DNA from: Stenotrophomonas maltophilia
GTDB taxonomy: Bacteria; Pseudomonadota; Gammaproteobacteria; Xanthomonadales; Xanthomonadaceae
Reading direction: 5' to 3'
Assembly (NCBI RefSeq): GCF_013464915.1
Contig: NZ_RAVT01000024.1
Span: 37,019 to 101,018, forward strand
DNA length: 64,000 nt
Shown: piece by piece, positions 1 to 9,585 of the stretch
How the letters are laid out: every line of letters starts with the position of its first letter
Position numbering within the stretch: the first letter of the stretch is position 1
Notes under the pieces: generated by a model
The model's input: the letters and a program-made list of their open reading frames with translations, nothing else
Database searches by the model: none
Told to the model about the DNA's origin: nothing
Translations under genes and position numbers: made by a program

Positions 1-24
1 GCGGCCGGCACTACCGTCGAATCA

Positions 25-732
25 TCACACGCCCATGTAGCGCCCGGGGCGGTGGTTGAACATCAGCACCAGGCTGAGCACCACCGCGCCGATGGCCGAA
101 TACAGCACTTTCGACGGCGACAACACGAAGAACGCAGCCACCATCAGGCAGGCGTCGTAGGACATCTGCACCTTGCCCGCACTCCAGCCGCGGGTGCGCT
201 GCAGGTACACCGCCAGGATGCCGATGCCACCAAGGCTGGCACGGTGGCGGATGAAGAACAGGATGCCCAGGCCGGACAACGCGCCGCCGACGATCGCCGA
301 GTACAGCGGGTGGATGTGCGAGAAGTCGATCCAGCGCGGCAGCAGGTCGGTCAGCACGCCACAGGCAGTGACCGCGGCAAAGGTCTTCAGGGTGAATTCC
401 CAGCCCATGCGCCGCAGCGCCACCCAGTAGAACGGCAGGTTGACCAGCACGAACACCACGCCGAAGTTCCAGTCCAGCGCGTAATGCAGCAGGAAGGCCA
501 TGCCGGCCATGCCGCCGATCATCAGCCCGCTCTTGGCGAAGATGGCCAGGCCCAGCGAGGCCACCATCGTGGCCAGCACCATGCCCTGCACGTCCTCGGC
601 GATCGAGTGGCGCAGCGCTTTTTCGCCGGCGGTGGTACCAGCGCTGTCCGGCGGCGGGGTCAGCGGACCAGCGGTGACCAGGTGGCCGTCAGCGTCGTCG
701 CACGGCGCGGGGCCATGGGAGGGAAGGGACAT
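25..732 (-). CDS. YitT family membrane protein
   Basis: This is an inner-membrane protein of the YitT (DUF161) family, 235 residues long. After a hydrophilic, proline-rich N-terminus of about 50 residues come five or six hydrophobic segments. They include a glycine-rich first segment with the motif SGLMIGGMAGMAFLL and a later GGIGILAVYLQ stretch typical of YitT/YczE-like proteins. The soluble C-terminal domain seen in many Gram-positive YitT proteins is absent, so this is the membrane-only form. Transport function for the family is unproven. No good Shine-Dalgarno lies before the chosen ATG, so the real start could be internal. It is transcribed away from the DUF4287 gene and stands alone here. 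Confidence 0.85.
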   Translation of the reverse strand: MSLPSHGPAPCDDADGHLVTAGPLTPPPDSAGTTAGEKALRHSIAEDVQGMVLATMVASLGLAIFAKSGLMIGGMAGMAFLLHYALDWNFGVVFVLVNLPFYWVALRRMGWEFTLKTFAAVTACGVLTDLLPRWIDFSHIHPLYSAIVGGALSGLGILFFIRHRASLGGIGILAVYLQRTRGWSAGKVQMSYDACLMVAAFFVLSPSKVLYSAIGAVVLSLVLMFNHRPGRYMGV

Positions 733-842
733 ACGGATGGGGGGAACAGCAGGTGGGGAGCGCTATTAGACACGATCCGCATGACAGTTGCAGATGAAAT
801 CGTTCAGCTGAATGCGCCCCACCCTGCTTGCGCCCTTGCCGA

Positions 843-1055
843 TCAGCCCTTGCCGGCCAGATGGTGCGCCACCAGCGCGTTGGCGTGGCCATGGCCCAGG
901 CCGTGCTCGCTCTTCAGGAAGCTGACCAGTTCCATGTGCTTGAGTCCCTTCTTCTTCGACAGCAGGCCAAACCAGTGCGCCACCGGCTGCCCGTAGGTCT
1001 TCTCGATGGAGGGGAAATACGAGGCCGGGCCTTTCGGCCTGGTATCAGTGCTCAT
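843..1055 (-). CDS. DUF4287 domain protein
   Basis: A 70-residue soluble protein matching the DUF4287 pattern: an SYFPSIEKTYGQPVAHW segment followed by KHMELVSFLKSEHGLGHGHANALVAH. The family is short and widespread, is often fused to or near DUF5655, and has no known function. The ATG at 1055 was chosen over a longer open frame because GGGAG sits about 7 bases upstream and the family homology begins right after it. The upstream extension to 1151 would run into a palindromic repeat. It is single-gene and reads in the same direction as the YitT gene about 110 bp away. Confidence 0.85.
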   Translation of the reverse strand: MSTDTRPKGPASYFPSIEKTYGQPVAHWFGLLSKKKGLKHMELVSFLKSEHGLGHGHANALVAHHLAGKG

Positions 1056-1130
1056 GTGCAGCTCCCGTTGAAAGTCATCCATTCGACGAACCACAGACGT
1101 GGAAATCGACATCCCCACACATCCGACCCC

Positions 1131-1155
1131 GTGTCGACCAACGGTCGGCACCTAC
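1131..1155. repeat. SMAG-type palindromic repeat
   Basis: A 25-base imperfect palindrome which, read on the minus strand, begins GTAGGTGCCGACC and ends in the complementary GGTCGACAC arm. The GTAG head and about 8-bp stem match the SMAG family (Stenotrophomonas GTAG elements). It lies just upstream of the DUF4287 gene. Confidence 0.75.
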
Positions 1156-1196
1156 CATCAGCAGCAGGTTCCAACAGCTCGCGGGAAACTGTCGAA

Positions 1197-1378
1197 GGCG
1201 GGGTGGCTCAGGTTGCGGGGGCGTGAGCGCCATGGATGGCGCGACCGAGGCTACATGGGTGAGGGCGCTTTGCTTGCGAAGCACTGCTTCACAAGCGCCC
1301 GAGCGCACAGCCGCCAGCGGCTGGGCCGGGCCCCGGAGGGGGACTTGCGCCGTCCCCCGCAACCTGAGCCACCCCGCC
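1197..1378. repeat. 182-bp long inverted-repeat element
   Basis: Two arms of about 27 bases (1197-1223 and 1351-1378) are near-perfect reverse complements, core GGCGGGGTGGCTCAGG against CCTGAGCCACCCCGCC. Between them are further nested hairpins: GGGCGCTT (1263-1270) with AAGCGCCC (1293-1300), and an inner TGCTT-GCG-AAGCA. There is no coding potential on either strand. It fills most of the gap between the DUF4287 gene and the LysR gene. It could be a MITE-like element or a highly structured leader; nothing in it resembles a transposase. Confidence 0.6.
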
Positions 1379-1460
1379 TCCCGCAGGAAGCCCGCTTTTG
1401 AAGTTGACGTTGCCGTTGTTTCGGCAGGTGCCGGGCGCAGCCCGGCCGTATCATCCCGTC

Positions 1461-2360
1461 ATGCCCCGCGAAAATCTCAACGACCTGCAGGCCTTCGTCC
1501 ACGTTGCCCGCGAGGGCAGCTTCACCAGGGCCGCCGCCCAGCTCGGCGTCTCCCAGTCTGCGCTCAGCCATGCCATGCGCGGCCTGGAGCAGCGCCTTGG
1601 CGTGCGCCTGCTGACACGCACCACGCGCAGCGTGTCCACCACCGAGGCCGGCGCCCACCTGCTGGAAACGCTCGCCCCGCGCCTGGCCGAGATCGAGGAC
1701 GGACTGGCCGCGCTGGCCGAATACCGCGAGCGCCCGGCCGGCACCATCCGCATCAATGCCACCGGCCACGCCGCCGAATACATCGCCTGGCCACGGCTGG
1801 CACCGCTGCTGCAGCAGTACCCGGACCTGAAGGTGGAGCTGACCGCCGACTACGGGTTGGCCGACATCGTCGCCGAGCGCTACGACATCGGCATCCGCCT
1901 GGGCGAGCGGCTGGCCCGCGACATGGTCGCCGTGCCGGTCAGTCCGCCGCTGCGCATGCGCGTGGTCGGCGCACCCACTTACTTCCGCCAGCACGTGGTG
2001 CCTCGGCACCCGGACGACCTGGCCGCACACAACTGCGTGACCCTGCGCCTGCCCACCCACGGTGGGCTGATGCCGTGGGATTTCGGCCAGGACGGCAACG
2101 AACTGAGCGTGCGCGTGAGCGGTCAGTGGATCTTCAACAGCATGGGCATGACCCGCGCCGCCGCGCTGGCGGGCAGCGGGCTGGCGTGGTTGCCGGAAGA
2201 CCAGGTGCAGCCGATGCTGGACGATGGCCGGTTGCAGTCGGTGCTGGACGACTGGTGCCCGCACTTCGATGGTTATTACGCGTACTACCCGTCGCGCCGC
2301 CACGTGACCGTGGCGATGCGCACGGTGCTGGATGCGCTGCGCGGGCCGATGAAGGGCTGA
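1461..2360 (+). CDS. LysR-family transcriptional regulator
   Basis: A 299-residue LysR-type regulator. The N-terminal winged helix-turn-helix is clear (residues about 4-60, with FVHVAREGSFTRAAAQLGVSQSALSHAMRGLEQRLGVRLLTR spread across it), followed by a two-lobe effector domain of the PBP2_CrgA-like group. The ATG at 1461 was chosen because the HTH begins three to four residues later; upstream in-frame ATGs add only low-complexity sequence. It converges with the aldo/keto reductase gene (stop to stop 38 bp, with a palindromic repeat between), so reductase control is plausible. The missing shared promoter makes that an inference only. Confidence 0.9.
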   Translation: MPRENLNDLQAFVHVAREGSFTRAAAQLGVSQSALSHAMRGLEQRLGVRLLTRTTRSVSTTEAGAHLLETLAPRLAEIEDGLAALAEYRERPAGTIRINATGHAAEYIAWPRLAPLLQQYPDLKVELTADYGLADIVAERYDIGIRLGERLARDMVAVPVSPPLRMRVVGAPTYFRQHVVPRHPDDLAAHNCVTLRLPTHGGLMPWDFGQDGNELSVRVSGQWIFNSMGMTRAAALAGSGLAWLPEDQVQPMLDDGRLQSVLDDWCPHFDGYYAYYPSRRHVTVAMRTVLDALRGPMKG

Positions 2361-2368
2361 GCTGGGAA

Positions 2369-2393
2369 GTGCGGACCAACGGTCCGCACCTAC
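2369..2393. repeat. SMAG-type palindromic repeat between convergent genes
   Basis: A 25-base palindrome with arms GTGCGGACC and GGTCCGCAC, with GTAG as its minus-strand head. It lies exactly between the stops of two convergent genes and could serve as a bidirectional terminator or mRNA 3' stabiliser. Confidence 0.75.
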
Positions 2394-2398
2394 CACGG

Positions 2399-3457
<1,059 letters not shown>

Positions 3458-3503
3458 TCATGACCGGAATTCATCAATCTGGTCACGACCGATGCCGGCC
3501 GGG

Positions 3504-4646
3504 TCACCGGATCTCGGAGATCTCCACGCCATCCAGGCCCTGCGACAGCGTGCGTGCATCGCCGCCCTGGCTGAGCTTGATGCGCAGGCGCACTTCATTC
3601 TGCGAATCGGCATAGCGCAGCGCGTCCTCGTAGCTGATCTCGCCGGCCTGGTACAGCTCGAACAGGCTCTGGTCGAAGGTCTTCATGCCCAGCTGGACCG
3701 AGTCCTTCATCACTTCCTTCAGCTTGTGGATCTCGCCGTCGCGGATGTAGTCCTGCACCAGCGGCGTGCCCAGCAGGATCTCCATCGCGACCTTGCGCGA
3801 GCGGCCATCGGGCGACGGCACCAGCTGCTGCGCGACCACGCCCTTGAGGTTCAGCGACAGGTCCATCAGCAGCTGGTTGCGGCGGTCTTCCGGGAAGAAG
3901 TTGACGATGCGGTCCATCGCCTGGTTGGCGTTGTTGGCATGCAGGGTGCACAGCACCAGGTGGCCGGTTTCGGCGAACGCGATGGCATGGTCCATGCCTT
4001 CGCGGGTACGCACCTCGCCGATCATGATCACGTCCGGCGCCTGGCGCAGCGTGTTCTTCAGTGCCGCCTCCCAGCTGTCGGTATCGATGCCGACTTCACG
4101 CTGGGTGATGATGCAGCCCTCGTGCTTGTGCACGAACTCGATCGGGTCTTCGATGGTGATGATGTGGCCGGTCGAGTTCTGGTTGCGGTAGCCGATCATC
4201 GCCGCCAGCGAGGTCGATTTACCGGTACCGGTGGCGCCGACAAACAGGATGATGCCGCGCTTGGTCATCGCCAGCGTCTTGATGATCGGCGGCAGGCTCA
4301 GTTCTTCCACGGTCGGGATGCGCGTTTCAATACGACGCAGCACCATGCCCACCTGGTTGCGCTGGTAGAAGCAGCTGACACGGAAGCGGCCGACACCGGA
4401 CAGGCCGATGGCGAAGTTGCATTCGTGGGTCTTCTCGAACTCCTCGCGCTGCGCCGGGGTCATCACGTTGAGGACCAGGTCGCGGCTCTGCTGGGGCGTC
4501 AGCGGCGTCTGCGTGATCGGCGAGATCTTGCCGTTGACCTTCATCGCCGGCGGCATGCCCGCAGTGATGAACAGGTCCGAGGCGCGCTGGTGCGCCATCA
4601 GCTTGAGGAACGAGGTGAAATCGATGGTGGTCGCGGTGGTGTTCAC
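3504..4646 (-). CDS. pilU: Type IV pilus ATPase PilU
   Basis: PilU is a hexameric cytoplasmic ATPase that assists PilT in type IV pilus retraction and twitching. The protein has 380 residues from the GTG at 4646. That start was chosen for GGGAG seven bases upstream; a longer frame to 4700 adds a tail not seen in the family. It carries an N-terminal PAS-like PilT domain, Walker A GATGTGKST, the Asp-box ITIEDPIEF, Walker B VIMIGEVRTREGMDHA and a His-box in GHLVLCTLHANNANQAMDRI. It has the longer C-terminal tail that separates PilU from PilT. It lies 99 bp downstream of pilT on the same strand, the standard pilTU operon of gammaproteobacteria. Confidence 0.95.
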   Translation of the reverse strand: MNTTATTIDFTSFLKLMAHQRASDLFITAGMPPAMKVNGKISPITQTPLTPQQSRDLVLNVMTPAQREEFEKTHECNFAIGLSGVGRFRVSCFYQRNQVGMVLRRIETRIPTVEELSLPPIIKTLAMTKRGIILFVGATGTGKSTSLAAMIGYRNQNSTGHIITIEDPIEFVHKHEGCIITQREVGIDTDSWEAALKNTLRQAPDVIMIGEVRTREGMDHAIAFAETGHLVLCTLHANNANQAMDRIVNFFPEDRRNQLLMDLSLNLKGVVAQQLVPSPDGRSRKVAMEILLGTPLVQDYIRDGEIHKLKEVMKDSVQLGMKTFDQSLFELYQAGEISYEDALRYADSQNEVRLRIKLSQGGDARTLSQGLDGVEISEIR

Positions 4647-4745
4647 GGCGGGCTCCCGGAAAGGCGTGTGGCAGCTGATGGTCGGTGCAGGAAACAACAT
4701 GGGAGCGGCCGCGCCATTGCGCGTGCCGCCCGTTGCTGCCCCGCC

Positions 4746-5783
4746 TTACTCGAACAGGCGCTTGTCCTTGGCGTACTCGCGGGCCTGGTTGCGCGTGATC
4801 AGGCTGCGCTTGACCAGGTCCTGCAGGTGCTGGTCCAGGGTCATCATTCCGTACTGCTGGCCGGTCTGGATGGCCGAGTACATCTGCGCCACCTTGTCCT
4901 CGCGGATCAGGTTGCGGATGGCCGGGGTGCCGACCATGATTTCCCACGCAGCGGTACGACCGCCGCCAACCTTCTTCAGCAGCGCCTGCGAGATCACCGC
5001 ACGCAGCGACTCGGACAGCATCGAACGCACCATCGGCTTTTCGCCGGCCGGGAATACGTCGATGATGCGGTCGATGGTCTTGGCCGCCGAACTGGTGTGC
5101 AGGGTGCCGAACACCAGGTGGCCGGTTTCGGCGGCGGTCAGTGCCAGGCGGATGGTTTCCAGGTCACGAAGTTCGCCCACCAGGATGATGTCCGGGTCCT
5201 CACGCAGCGCCGAGCGCAGTGCTTCATTGAAGCCGTGCGTGTCGCGGTGCACTTCGCGCTGGTTGATCAGACACTTCTGCGAGGTATGCACGAACTCGAT
5301 CGGATCCTCGACGGTAAGGATGTGGCCGTACTCGTTCTTGTTGATGTAGTCGATCATCGCCGCCAGCGTGGTCGACTTGCCCGAACCGGTCGGCCCGGTC
5401 ACCAGGATCAGGCCCTGCGGCTGCTGGATCACCTCGCGGAACAGCGGCGGGCAGGCCAGGTCCTCGAGGGTGAGCACCTCGGACGGAATGGTACGGAACA
5501 CCGCACCGGCGCCGCGGTTCTGGTTGAACGCGTTCACTCGGAAGCGCGCCAGCGACGGAATCTCGAACGAGAAGTCCACTTCGAGGAATTCCTCGTAATC
5601 GCGGCGCTGCTTGTCGGACATGATGTCGTACACCAGCGCATGGACCTGCTTGTGGTCCAGGGCCGGGATGTTGATCCGGCGAACGTCGCCGTCCACGCGG
5701 ATCATCGGCGGCAGGCCTGCGGACAGGTGCAGGTCGGACGCTTTGTTCTTTACGGAAAACGCCAGCAGTTCGGCGATATCCAT
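4746..5783 (-). CDS. pilT: Type IV pilus retraction ATPase PilT
   Basis: PilT depolymerises type IV pili and powers twitching motility, surface sensing and DNA uptake. The protein has 345 residues, the usual length. Walker A GPTGSGKST is at residues 130-138; the Asp-box LTVEDPIEF, Walker B DIILVGELRDLETIRLAL and the His-box GHLVFGTLHTSSAAKTIDRIIDVFP follow. The C-terminal AIRNLIREDKVAQMYSAIQTG is the PilT AIRNLIRE retraction motif. It is the first gene of pilTU and is divergent from yggS with 87 bp between starts, a common arrangement in Xanthomonadaceae and pseudomonads. Confidence 0.97.
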   Translation of the reverse strand: MDIAELLAFSVKNKASDLHLSAGLPPMIRVDGDVRRINIPALDHKQVHALVYDIMSDKQRRDYEEFLEVDFSFEIPSLARFRVNAFNQNRGAGAVFRTIPSEVLTLEDLACPPLFREVIQQPQGLILVTGPTGSGKSTTLAAMIDYINKNEYGHILTVEDPIEFVHTSQKCLINQREVHRDTHGFNEALRSALREDPDIILVGELRDLETIRLALTAAETGHLVFGTLHTSSAAKTIDRIIDVFPAGEKPMVRSMLSESLRAVISQALLKKVGGGRTAAWEIMVGTPAIRNLIREDKVAQMYSAIQTGQQYGMMTLDQHLQDLVKRSLITRNQAREYAKDKRLFE

Positions 5784-5870
5784 GAGCGGCTACTCCCCAA
5801 TAACGGCTTCGACTGGAAGGATCTTTCCCCGGGCGGCAGTATAGCCTCCTGATTCAACGGAACGCGTTAC

Positions 5871-6548
5871 GTGGCCACTCCCCTGCCCCAGATCCTGAGC
5901 AACCTGCATGCTGCCGCCGAAGCGGCCGGCCGGCCCGATCCGCGCCTGCTGGCCGTTTCCAAGACCCAACCGGCCGAAGCCGTGGCCGCGCTGGCCGCAC
6001 AGGGACAGCATGCCTTCGGCGAGAACTATGTGCAGGAAGCGCTGGCCAAGATGCAGGCGCTGCAGCACCTGGCGCTGGAATGGCACCTGATCGGCCACCT
6101 GCAGTCGAACAAGGCCGATGCCGTGGCCAGCCATTTCGACTGGGTGCAGAGCGTGGACCGTTCCAAGCTGGTGACCGCGCTGGCACGCCATCGCCCGGCC
6201 GCGCGTGGCCCGCTGAACGTGCTGATCCAGGTCAACATCGACGACGAATCAAGCAAGCACGGCTGTGCGCCCGAGCAGGTGGAAGTACTGGCCTCGGCGA
6301 TTGCCGCCGAGCCCAGCCTTCGCCTGCGCGGCCTGATGGCGATTCCCGCGCCGTGGCCCGAGGCCGAGCGCCGTCGGGATGCGTTCGTGCGCATGCGCAC
6401 ACTTTTTCAGTCACTGGCTGCCCAGCACCCGCAGGTGGACACCCTGTCGATGGGAATGAGTGGCGACTACGCTGAAGCCATCGCCGAAGGTGCCACCCTG
6501 GTGCGCATCGGTACCGCACTGTTCGGCGCGCGCCCGCGCCCAGCCTGA
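5871..6548 (+). CDS. yggS: YggS/PLPBP pyridoxal phosphate homeostasis protein
   Basis: A cytoplasmic PLP-binding protein with an alanine-racemase-like fold and no known enzyme activity; the family buffers PLP and affects amino-acid and keto-acid balance. The PLP lysine is in LLAVSKTQP near residue 31, followed by FGENYVQEALAK, WHLIGHLQSNK and the C-terminal LSMGMSGDYAEAI...VRIGTALFG. Length 225 is normal. The start is GTG at 5871 with a weak Shine-Dalgarno. It is followed 18 bp later by proC, the classic pilT | yggS-proC neighbourhood. Confidence 0.95.
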   Translation: MATPLPQILSNLHAAAEAAGRPDPRLLAVSKTQPAEAVAALAAQGQHAFGENYVQEALAKMQALQHLALEWHLIGHLQSNKADAVASHFDWVQSVDRSKLVTALARHRPAARGPLNVLIQVNIDDESSKHGCAPEQVEVLASAIAAEPSLRLRGLMAIPAPWPEAERRRDAFVRMRTLFQSLAAQHPQVDTLSMGMSGDYAEAIAEGATLVRIGTALFGARPRPA

Positions 6549-6566
6549 CTTTTCGAGGAGATTTCC

Positions 6567-7388
6567 ATGGCAGCTGATTCCATCACCTTCATCGGCGGCG
6601 GCAACATGGCGCGCAGCCTGATCGCCGGCCTGATCCGCCAGGGCATGCCCGCCACGCACATCCACGTCGCCGAACCGGTGGCCGAACTGCGCCAGGCACT
6701 GGCCGCCGACTTCGGTGTGCAGGTGCATGACAACGCGCTTGATTCCGCTGCCCAGGGCAGCACCTGGCTGCTGGCGGTGAAGCCGCAGGTACTGCGCGAG
6801 GTCTGCCAGTCACTGCAGGCACTGGCCCAGGCGAACCGGCCGCTGGTGGTATCGATTGCCGCGGGCATCACCAGCGCGCAGCTGGAACGCTGGCTGGGCG
6901 GCAACCTGCCGGTGGTGCGCGCGATGCCCAACACCCCTGCCCTGCTCGGCGCCGGTGTGACCGGCCTGTATGCCACGCCTTCGGTGGATGCGCAGCAGCA
7001 CGCACAGGCCGAGAAGGTGCTGGCCAGCGCAGGCCGCACCGTGTGGATCGACAGCGAAGCACTGATGGATTCGGTCACTGCCGTATCCGGTAGCGGCCCG
7101 GCCTATGTGTTCCTGCTGGCCGAAGCGATGGAAGCAGCGGGTATCGCCCAGGGCCTGCCTGCAGAAGCAGCGCGCACGCTGGTGGTGCAGACCCTGCTGG
7201 GTGCCTCGCGCATGCTGGATGAGGCCGGCGAAAGCCCGGCCGAGCTGCGCCGCCGCGTGACCTCGCCGAACGGCACCACCCAGGCCGCGATCGAGAGCTT
7301 CCAGGCCGGTGGTTTCGAGGCGCTGGTGGACACGGCGCTGCGCGCTGCGCAGGTGCGTGGGCAGGAATTGTCTGCGGCGAATGATTGA
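6567..7388 (+). CDS. proC: Pyrroline-5-carboxylate reductase
   Basis: Catalyses the last step of proline synthesis, reducing 1-pyrroline-5-carboxylate to L-proline with NAD(P)H. It has 273 residues with an N-terminal Rossmann motif FIGGGNMARSLIAGL, the NADP-pocket segment WLLAVKPQVL, and the C-terminal signature around GSGPAYVFLLAEAMEAAG and LRRRVTSPNGTTQAAIESF. GAGGAG lies 8 bases before the ATG. It is cotranscribed with yggS. It is followed by a cluster of palindromic repeats and then a convergent LysR gene. Confidence 0.97.
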   Translation: MAADSITFIGGGNMARSLIAGLIRQGMPATHIHVAEPVAELRQALAADFGVQVHDNALDSAAQGSTWLLAVKPQVLREVCQSLQALAQANRPLVVSIAAGITSAQLERWLGGNLPVVRAMPNTPALLGAGVTGLYATPSVDAQQHAQAEKVLASAGRTVWIDSEALMDSVTAVSGSGPAYVFLLAEAMEAAGIAQGLPAEAARTLVVQTLLGASRMLDEAGESPAELRRRVTSPNGTTQAAIESFQAGGFEALVDTALRAAQVRGQELSAAND

Positions 7389-7395
7389 TCCCGAG

Positions 7396-7496
7396 GTGTG
7401 CCGACCAATGGTTGGCACCCACCATCATCCACGCATGGCGTGGATCTACTGATGGAATGCACGGCGCTCATTGGTAGATCCACGCCATGCGTGGAT
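7396..7496. repeat. SMAG cluster: monomer plus perfect inverted dimer
   Basis: Between the convergent proC and LysR genes there is one imperfect palindrome (about 7396-7422). After it come two 23-base copies that are exact reverse complements of each other (7427-7449 and 7474-7496; core GTAGATCCACGCCATG). Such head-to-head SMAG dimers fold into long hairpins. The copy at 7474-7496 is identical to one at 58262-58284. A role as bidirectional terminator is likely from position. Confidence 0.85.
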
Positions 7497-7498
7497 GC

Positions 7499-8374
7499 TC
7501 ATTGCCCCAATGTGGTCATGACGAAATCAACGAAGCACTGCAACCGCGGGCGCGGCCTGCGGTCGGGCAGGTAGATCAGGTGCATCGGCCGCGGTTCGGG
7601 CAGGTAGTCGCGCAGCAGCGGCTTCAGGCGCCCGGCGGCAATTTCGGCAGCCAGCAACGCCGTCGGTTGCAGCACCAGACCGGCACCGGCCACGGCAGCT
7701 TCACGCAACGCGAAGCCATCGTTGCAGGTCAGGCGTGCGTCCCAATCCACCTGTTCGCCATTGGCCAGCTGCCAGCCGTGGCCACCACGCCAGGCCAGGT
7801 GGCTCAGGCAGTCGTGCCCTTCCAGATCATCGGGTGTGCGCGGCGTGCCGCGCCGGCGCAGGTACGCGGGCGCCGCGCACAGGCTCATCGCGTACGGCGG
7901 CAGCGGTCGCGCCACCACTTCCTGCGACGGCAGCGGCCCCACCCGGATCGCCACGTCGAAACCATCCTCGATCAGGTCCACGCGGCGGTTGCTCAGGTCC
8001 AGCTCGATGTTCAACTGCGGCTGCGCGCGCAACAGCGTGGCCAGCTGCGGAGCCAGCACACAGCTGCCCCAGGTGGTCGGCGCGCTGACCCGCAGCAGGC
8101 CGCGTGGCTGCACCTGCAGGCCGGCCACATCCGCCTCGGCCTGCTGCACCTGCTCCAGCACCTGCCGGCAACCGGCCAGGTAGGCCCCGCCGGCTTCGGT
8201 CAGGCGTTGGCGGCGGGTGTTCCGCTGCAGCAAGGCCGTGCCCAGATGCGCCTCCAGCTGCTGGATGTACTTGCCGACCATCACCGCCGACACCTGCAGC
8301 TGTTCGGCAGCCCCTGCAAAGCTCCCGCGCTCGGCCACGGCGACGAAGGCCTGCATGCAGCGCAACGTATCCAT
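7499..8374 (-). CDS. LysR-family transcriptional regulator
   Basis: A 291-residue LysR-type regulator of the CrgA-like subgroup: HTH at residues about 4-60 (FVAVAERGSFAGAAEQLQVSAVMVGKYIQQLEAHL region), then a substrate-binding domain with RLVDLIEDGFDVAIRVG-type sequence. The start at 8374 is the first ATG and begins the HTH directly. It is divergent from the SDR gene at 8473 with 98 bp between them containing an inverted repeat, so the SDR gene is its most likely target. Effector unknown. Confidence 0.9.
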   Translation of the reverse strand: MDTLRCMQAFVAVAERGSFAGAAEQLQVSAVMVGKYIQQLEAHLGTALLQRNTRRQRLTEAGGAYLAGCRQVLEQVQQAEADVAGLQVQPRGLLRVSAPTTWGSCVLAPQLATLLRAQPQLNIELDLSNRRVDLIEDGFDVAIRVGPLPSQEVVARPLPPYAMSLCAAPAYLRRRGTPRTPDDLEGHDCLSHLAWRGGHGWQLANGEQVDWDARLTCNDGFALREAAVAGAGLVLQPTALLAAEIAAGRLKPLLRDYLPEPRPMHLIYLPDRRPRPRLQCFVDFVMTTLGQ

Positions 8375-8386
8375 TACTAATCCAGA

Positions 8387-8422
8387 GTTAGGAATCTGCG
8401 AATTGTACGCCCCCTACCTAAC
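8387..8422. promoter_or_regulatory. Candidate LysR operator between divergent genes
   Basis: An inverted repeat GTTAGG (8387-8392) and CCTAAC (8417-8422) sits in the divergent LysR/SDR intergenic region, just upstream of both starts. The 24-base spacer is longer than a typical T-N11-A box, so the exact site is uncertain. Confidence 0.35.
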
Positions 8423-8472
8423 ACTGCAGTGACGGCGCAGACTGCGCCCATCCCCCTCCTCAAGGAACGGCC

Positions 8473-9075
8473 ATGAAGATCCTTCTCGTCGGTGCCAGCG
8501 GCACCCTCGGCCAGGCAGTCGCCCGCCAGCTCGGCCAGCATCACCAGATCCTCGCCGCCGGTCGCCACAGCGGCGAACTGCGCGTGGACCTGACCGACGA
8601 TGCCAGCGTTGCCGACCTGTTCTCGCGCACCGGGCCGGTCGATGCGGTTATCTCCACCACCGGCTCGGTACACTTCGGTCCGCTGCAGGCGATGACGCCG
8701 GCGCAGTTCAACATCGGCCTGCAGGACAAGCTGCTGGGACAGGTGCGGTTGGCACTTGCTGCCCAGCACCACCTCAACAGCGGCGGTTCGATCACCCTGA
8801 CCAGCGGCATCATCAGCGCCCAGCCGATCCGTGATGGCGCCAACGCCACCTCGGTGAATGCCGCACTGGAAGGCTTCGTGCGCGCGGCGGCGCTGGAGCT
8901 GCTGCCCCGTGGCCTGCGCATCAATGTGGTCAGCCCGAACGTGCTGATCGAATCGATGGCGGCCTACGGCCCCTACTTCCCGGGCTTCGAAGCCGTGAGC
9001 GCGCAGCGCGCGGCACTGGGCTACCAGCGCGCGGTGGAAGGCATCCAGAGCGGCGAGACGATCACGGTCTGGTAG
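8473..9075 (+). CDS. Short-chain dehydrogenase/reductase
   Basis: A small (200-residue) SDR. The N-terminal ILLVGASGTLGQAVARQL is the nucleotide-binding GxxGxxG region, followed by an Asp-rich LRVDLTDDASV and an SxxGSV segment. The usual YxxxK catalytic pair is not obvious: the region after TLTSGIIS reads ANATSVNAALEGFVRAAALEL, where Asn/Ser replace Tyr and Lys. This atypical form is common in short SDRs annotated YwfD/YbbO-like, so activity may be altered. AAGGAAC precedes the ATG by 7 bases. It is divergent from the LysR gene that probably controls it. Confidence 0.88.
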   Translation: MKILLVGASGTLGQAVARQLGQHHQILAAGRHSGELRVDLTDDASVADLFSRTGPVDAVISTTGSVHFGPLQAMTPAQFNIGLQDKLLGQVRLALAAQHHLNSGGSITLTSGIISAQPIRDGANATSVNAALEGFVRAAALELLPRGLRINVVSPNVLIESMAAYGPYFPGFEAVSAQRAALGYQRAVEGIQSGETITVW

Positions 9076-9077
9076 GG

Positions 9078-9141
9078 AAAAGGGGACGGAGGGGATTATG
9101 TCGTTTGTGCATTAACGACTTAATCCCCTCCGTCCCCTTTT
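9078..9141. terminator. Bidirectional terminator-like repeat (GGGGACGGAGGGG family)
   Basis: Two 21-base arms, 9078-9098 (AAAAGGGGACGGAGGGGATT) and 9121-9141, are exact reverse complements. The stem continues through GTCGTT / AACGAC with one mismatch, giving about 30 bp around an 8-base loop. A-run and T-run flanks on each side let it terminate both the SDR gene (+) and soxR (-). A near-identical copy is at 26151-26230. Confidence 0.8.
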
Positions 9142-9147
9142 CGCGGG

Positions 9148-9582
9148 TCACTCCCAGCGCATCGGGCCGTCGCCGCGTTCGCCAAGCACGTCACCCGGGT
9201 TGGCCAGGCGGCAGCGCTGCAGCGACAGGCAGCCGCAGCCGATGCAGCCGGTCAGTTCATCGCGCAGCAGTTCCAGCATGTGGATGCGCTCCTCCAGCTC
9301 GGTGCGCCAGCGCGCGGACAACTTGGCCCAATCCGCCTTGGTCGGTGCGCGGCCGTCGGGCAGGCTCTCGAAGGCACGGCCGACCGCTTCCAACGGCATG
9401 CCCACGCGCTGCGCTACGCGGATCACCGCCAGCCGGCGCAGCACGTCGCGGCTATAGCGGCGCTGGTTGCCCGAAGTGCGCAGGCTGCTGATCAGCCCCT
9501 TGCGCTCGTAGAAGTGCAGCGCCGAAACCGCCACGCCACTGCGCTGGGAGACTTCGCCAACGCTCAGTTCCTGGGACACCAT
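9148..9582 (-). CDS. soxR: Redox-sensing transcriptional activator SoxR
   Basis: A MerR-family regulator with a [2Fe-2S] cluster that senses superoxide or redox-cycling drugs. Its 144 residues carry the MerR HTH ([24 protein letters not shown]) and a dimerisation helix. The cluster-ligand signature CX2CXCX5C is intact at Cys113, Cys116, Cys118 and Cys124. It is divergent from the MFS pump gene, and a perfect 20-bp SoxR operator lies in the shared promoter. There is no soxS gene, as expected outside enterics, where SoxR acts directly on target genes. Confidence 0.96.
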   Translation of the reverse strand: MVSQELSVGEVSQRSGVAVSALHFYERKGLISSLRTSGNQRRYSRDVLRRLAVIRVAQRVGMPLEAVGRAFESLPDGRAPTKADWAKLSARWRTELEERIHMLELLRDELTGCIGCGCLSLQRCRLANPGDVLGERGDGPMRWE

Positions 9583-9585
9583 TGC

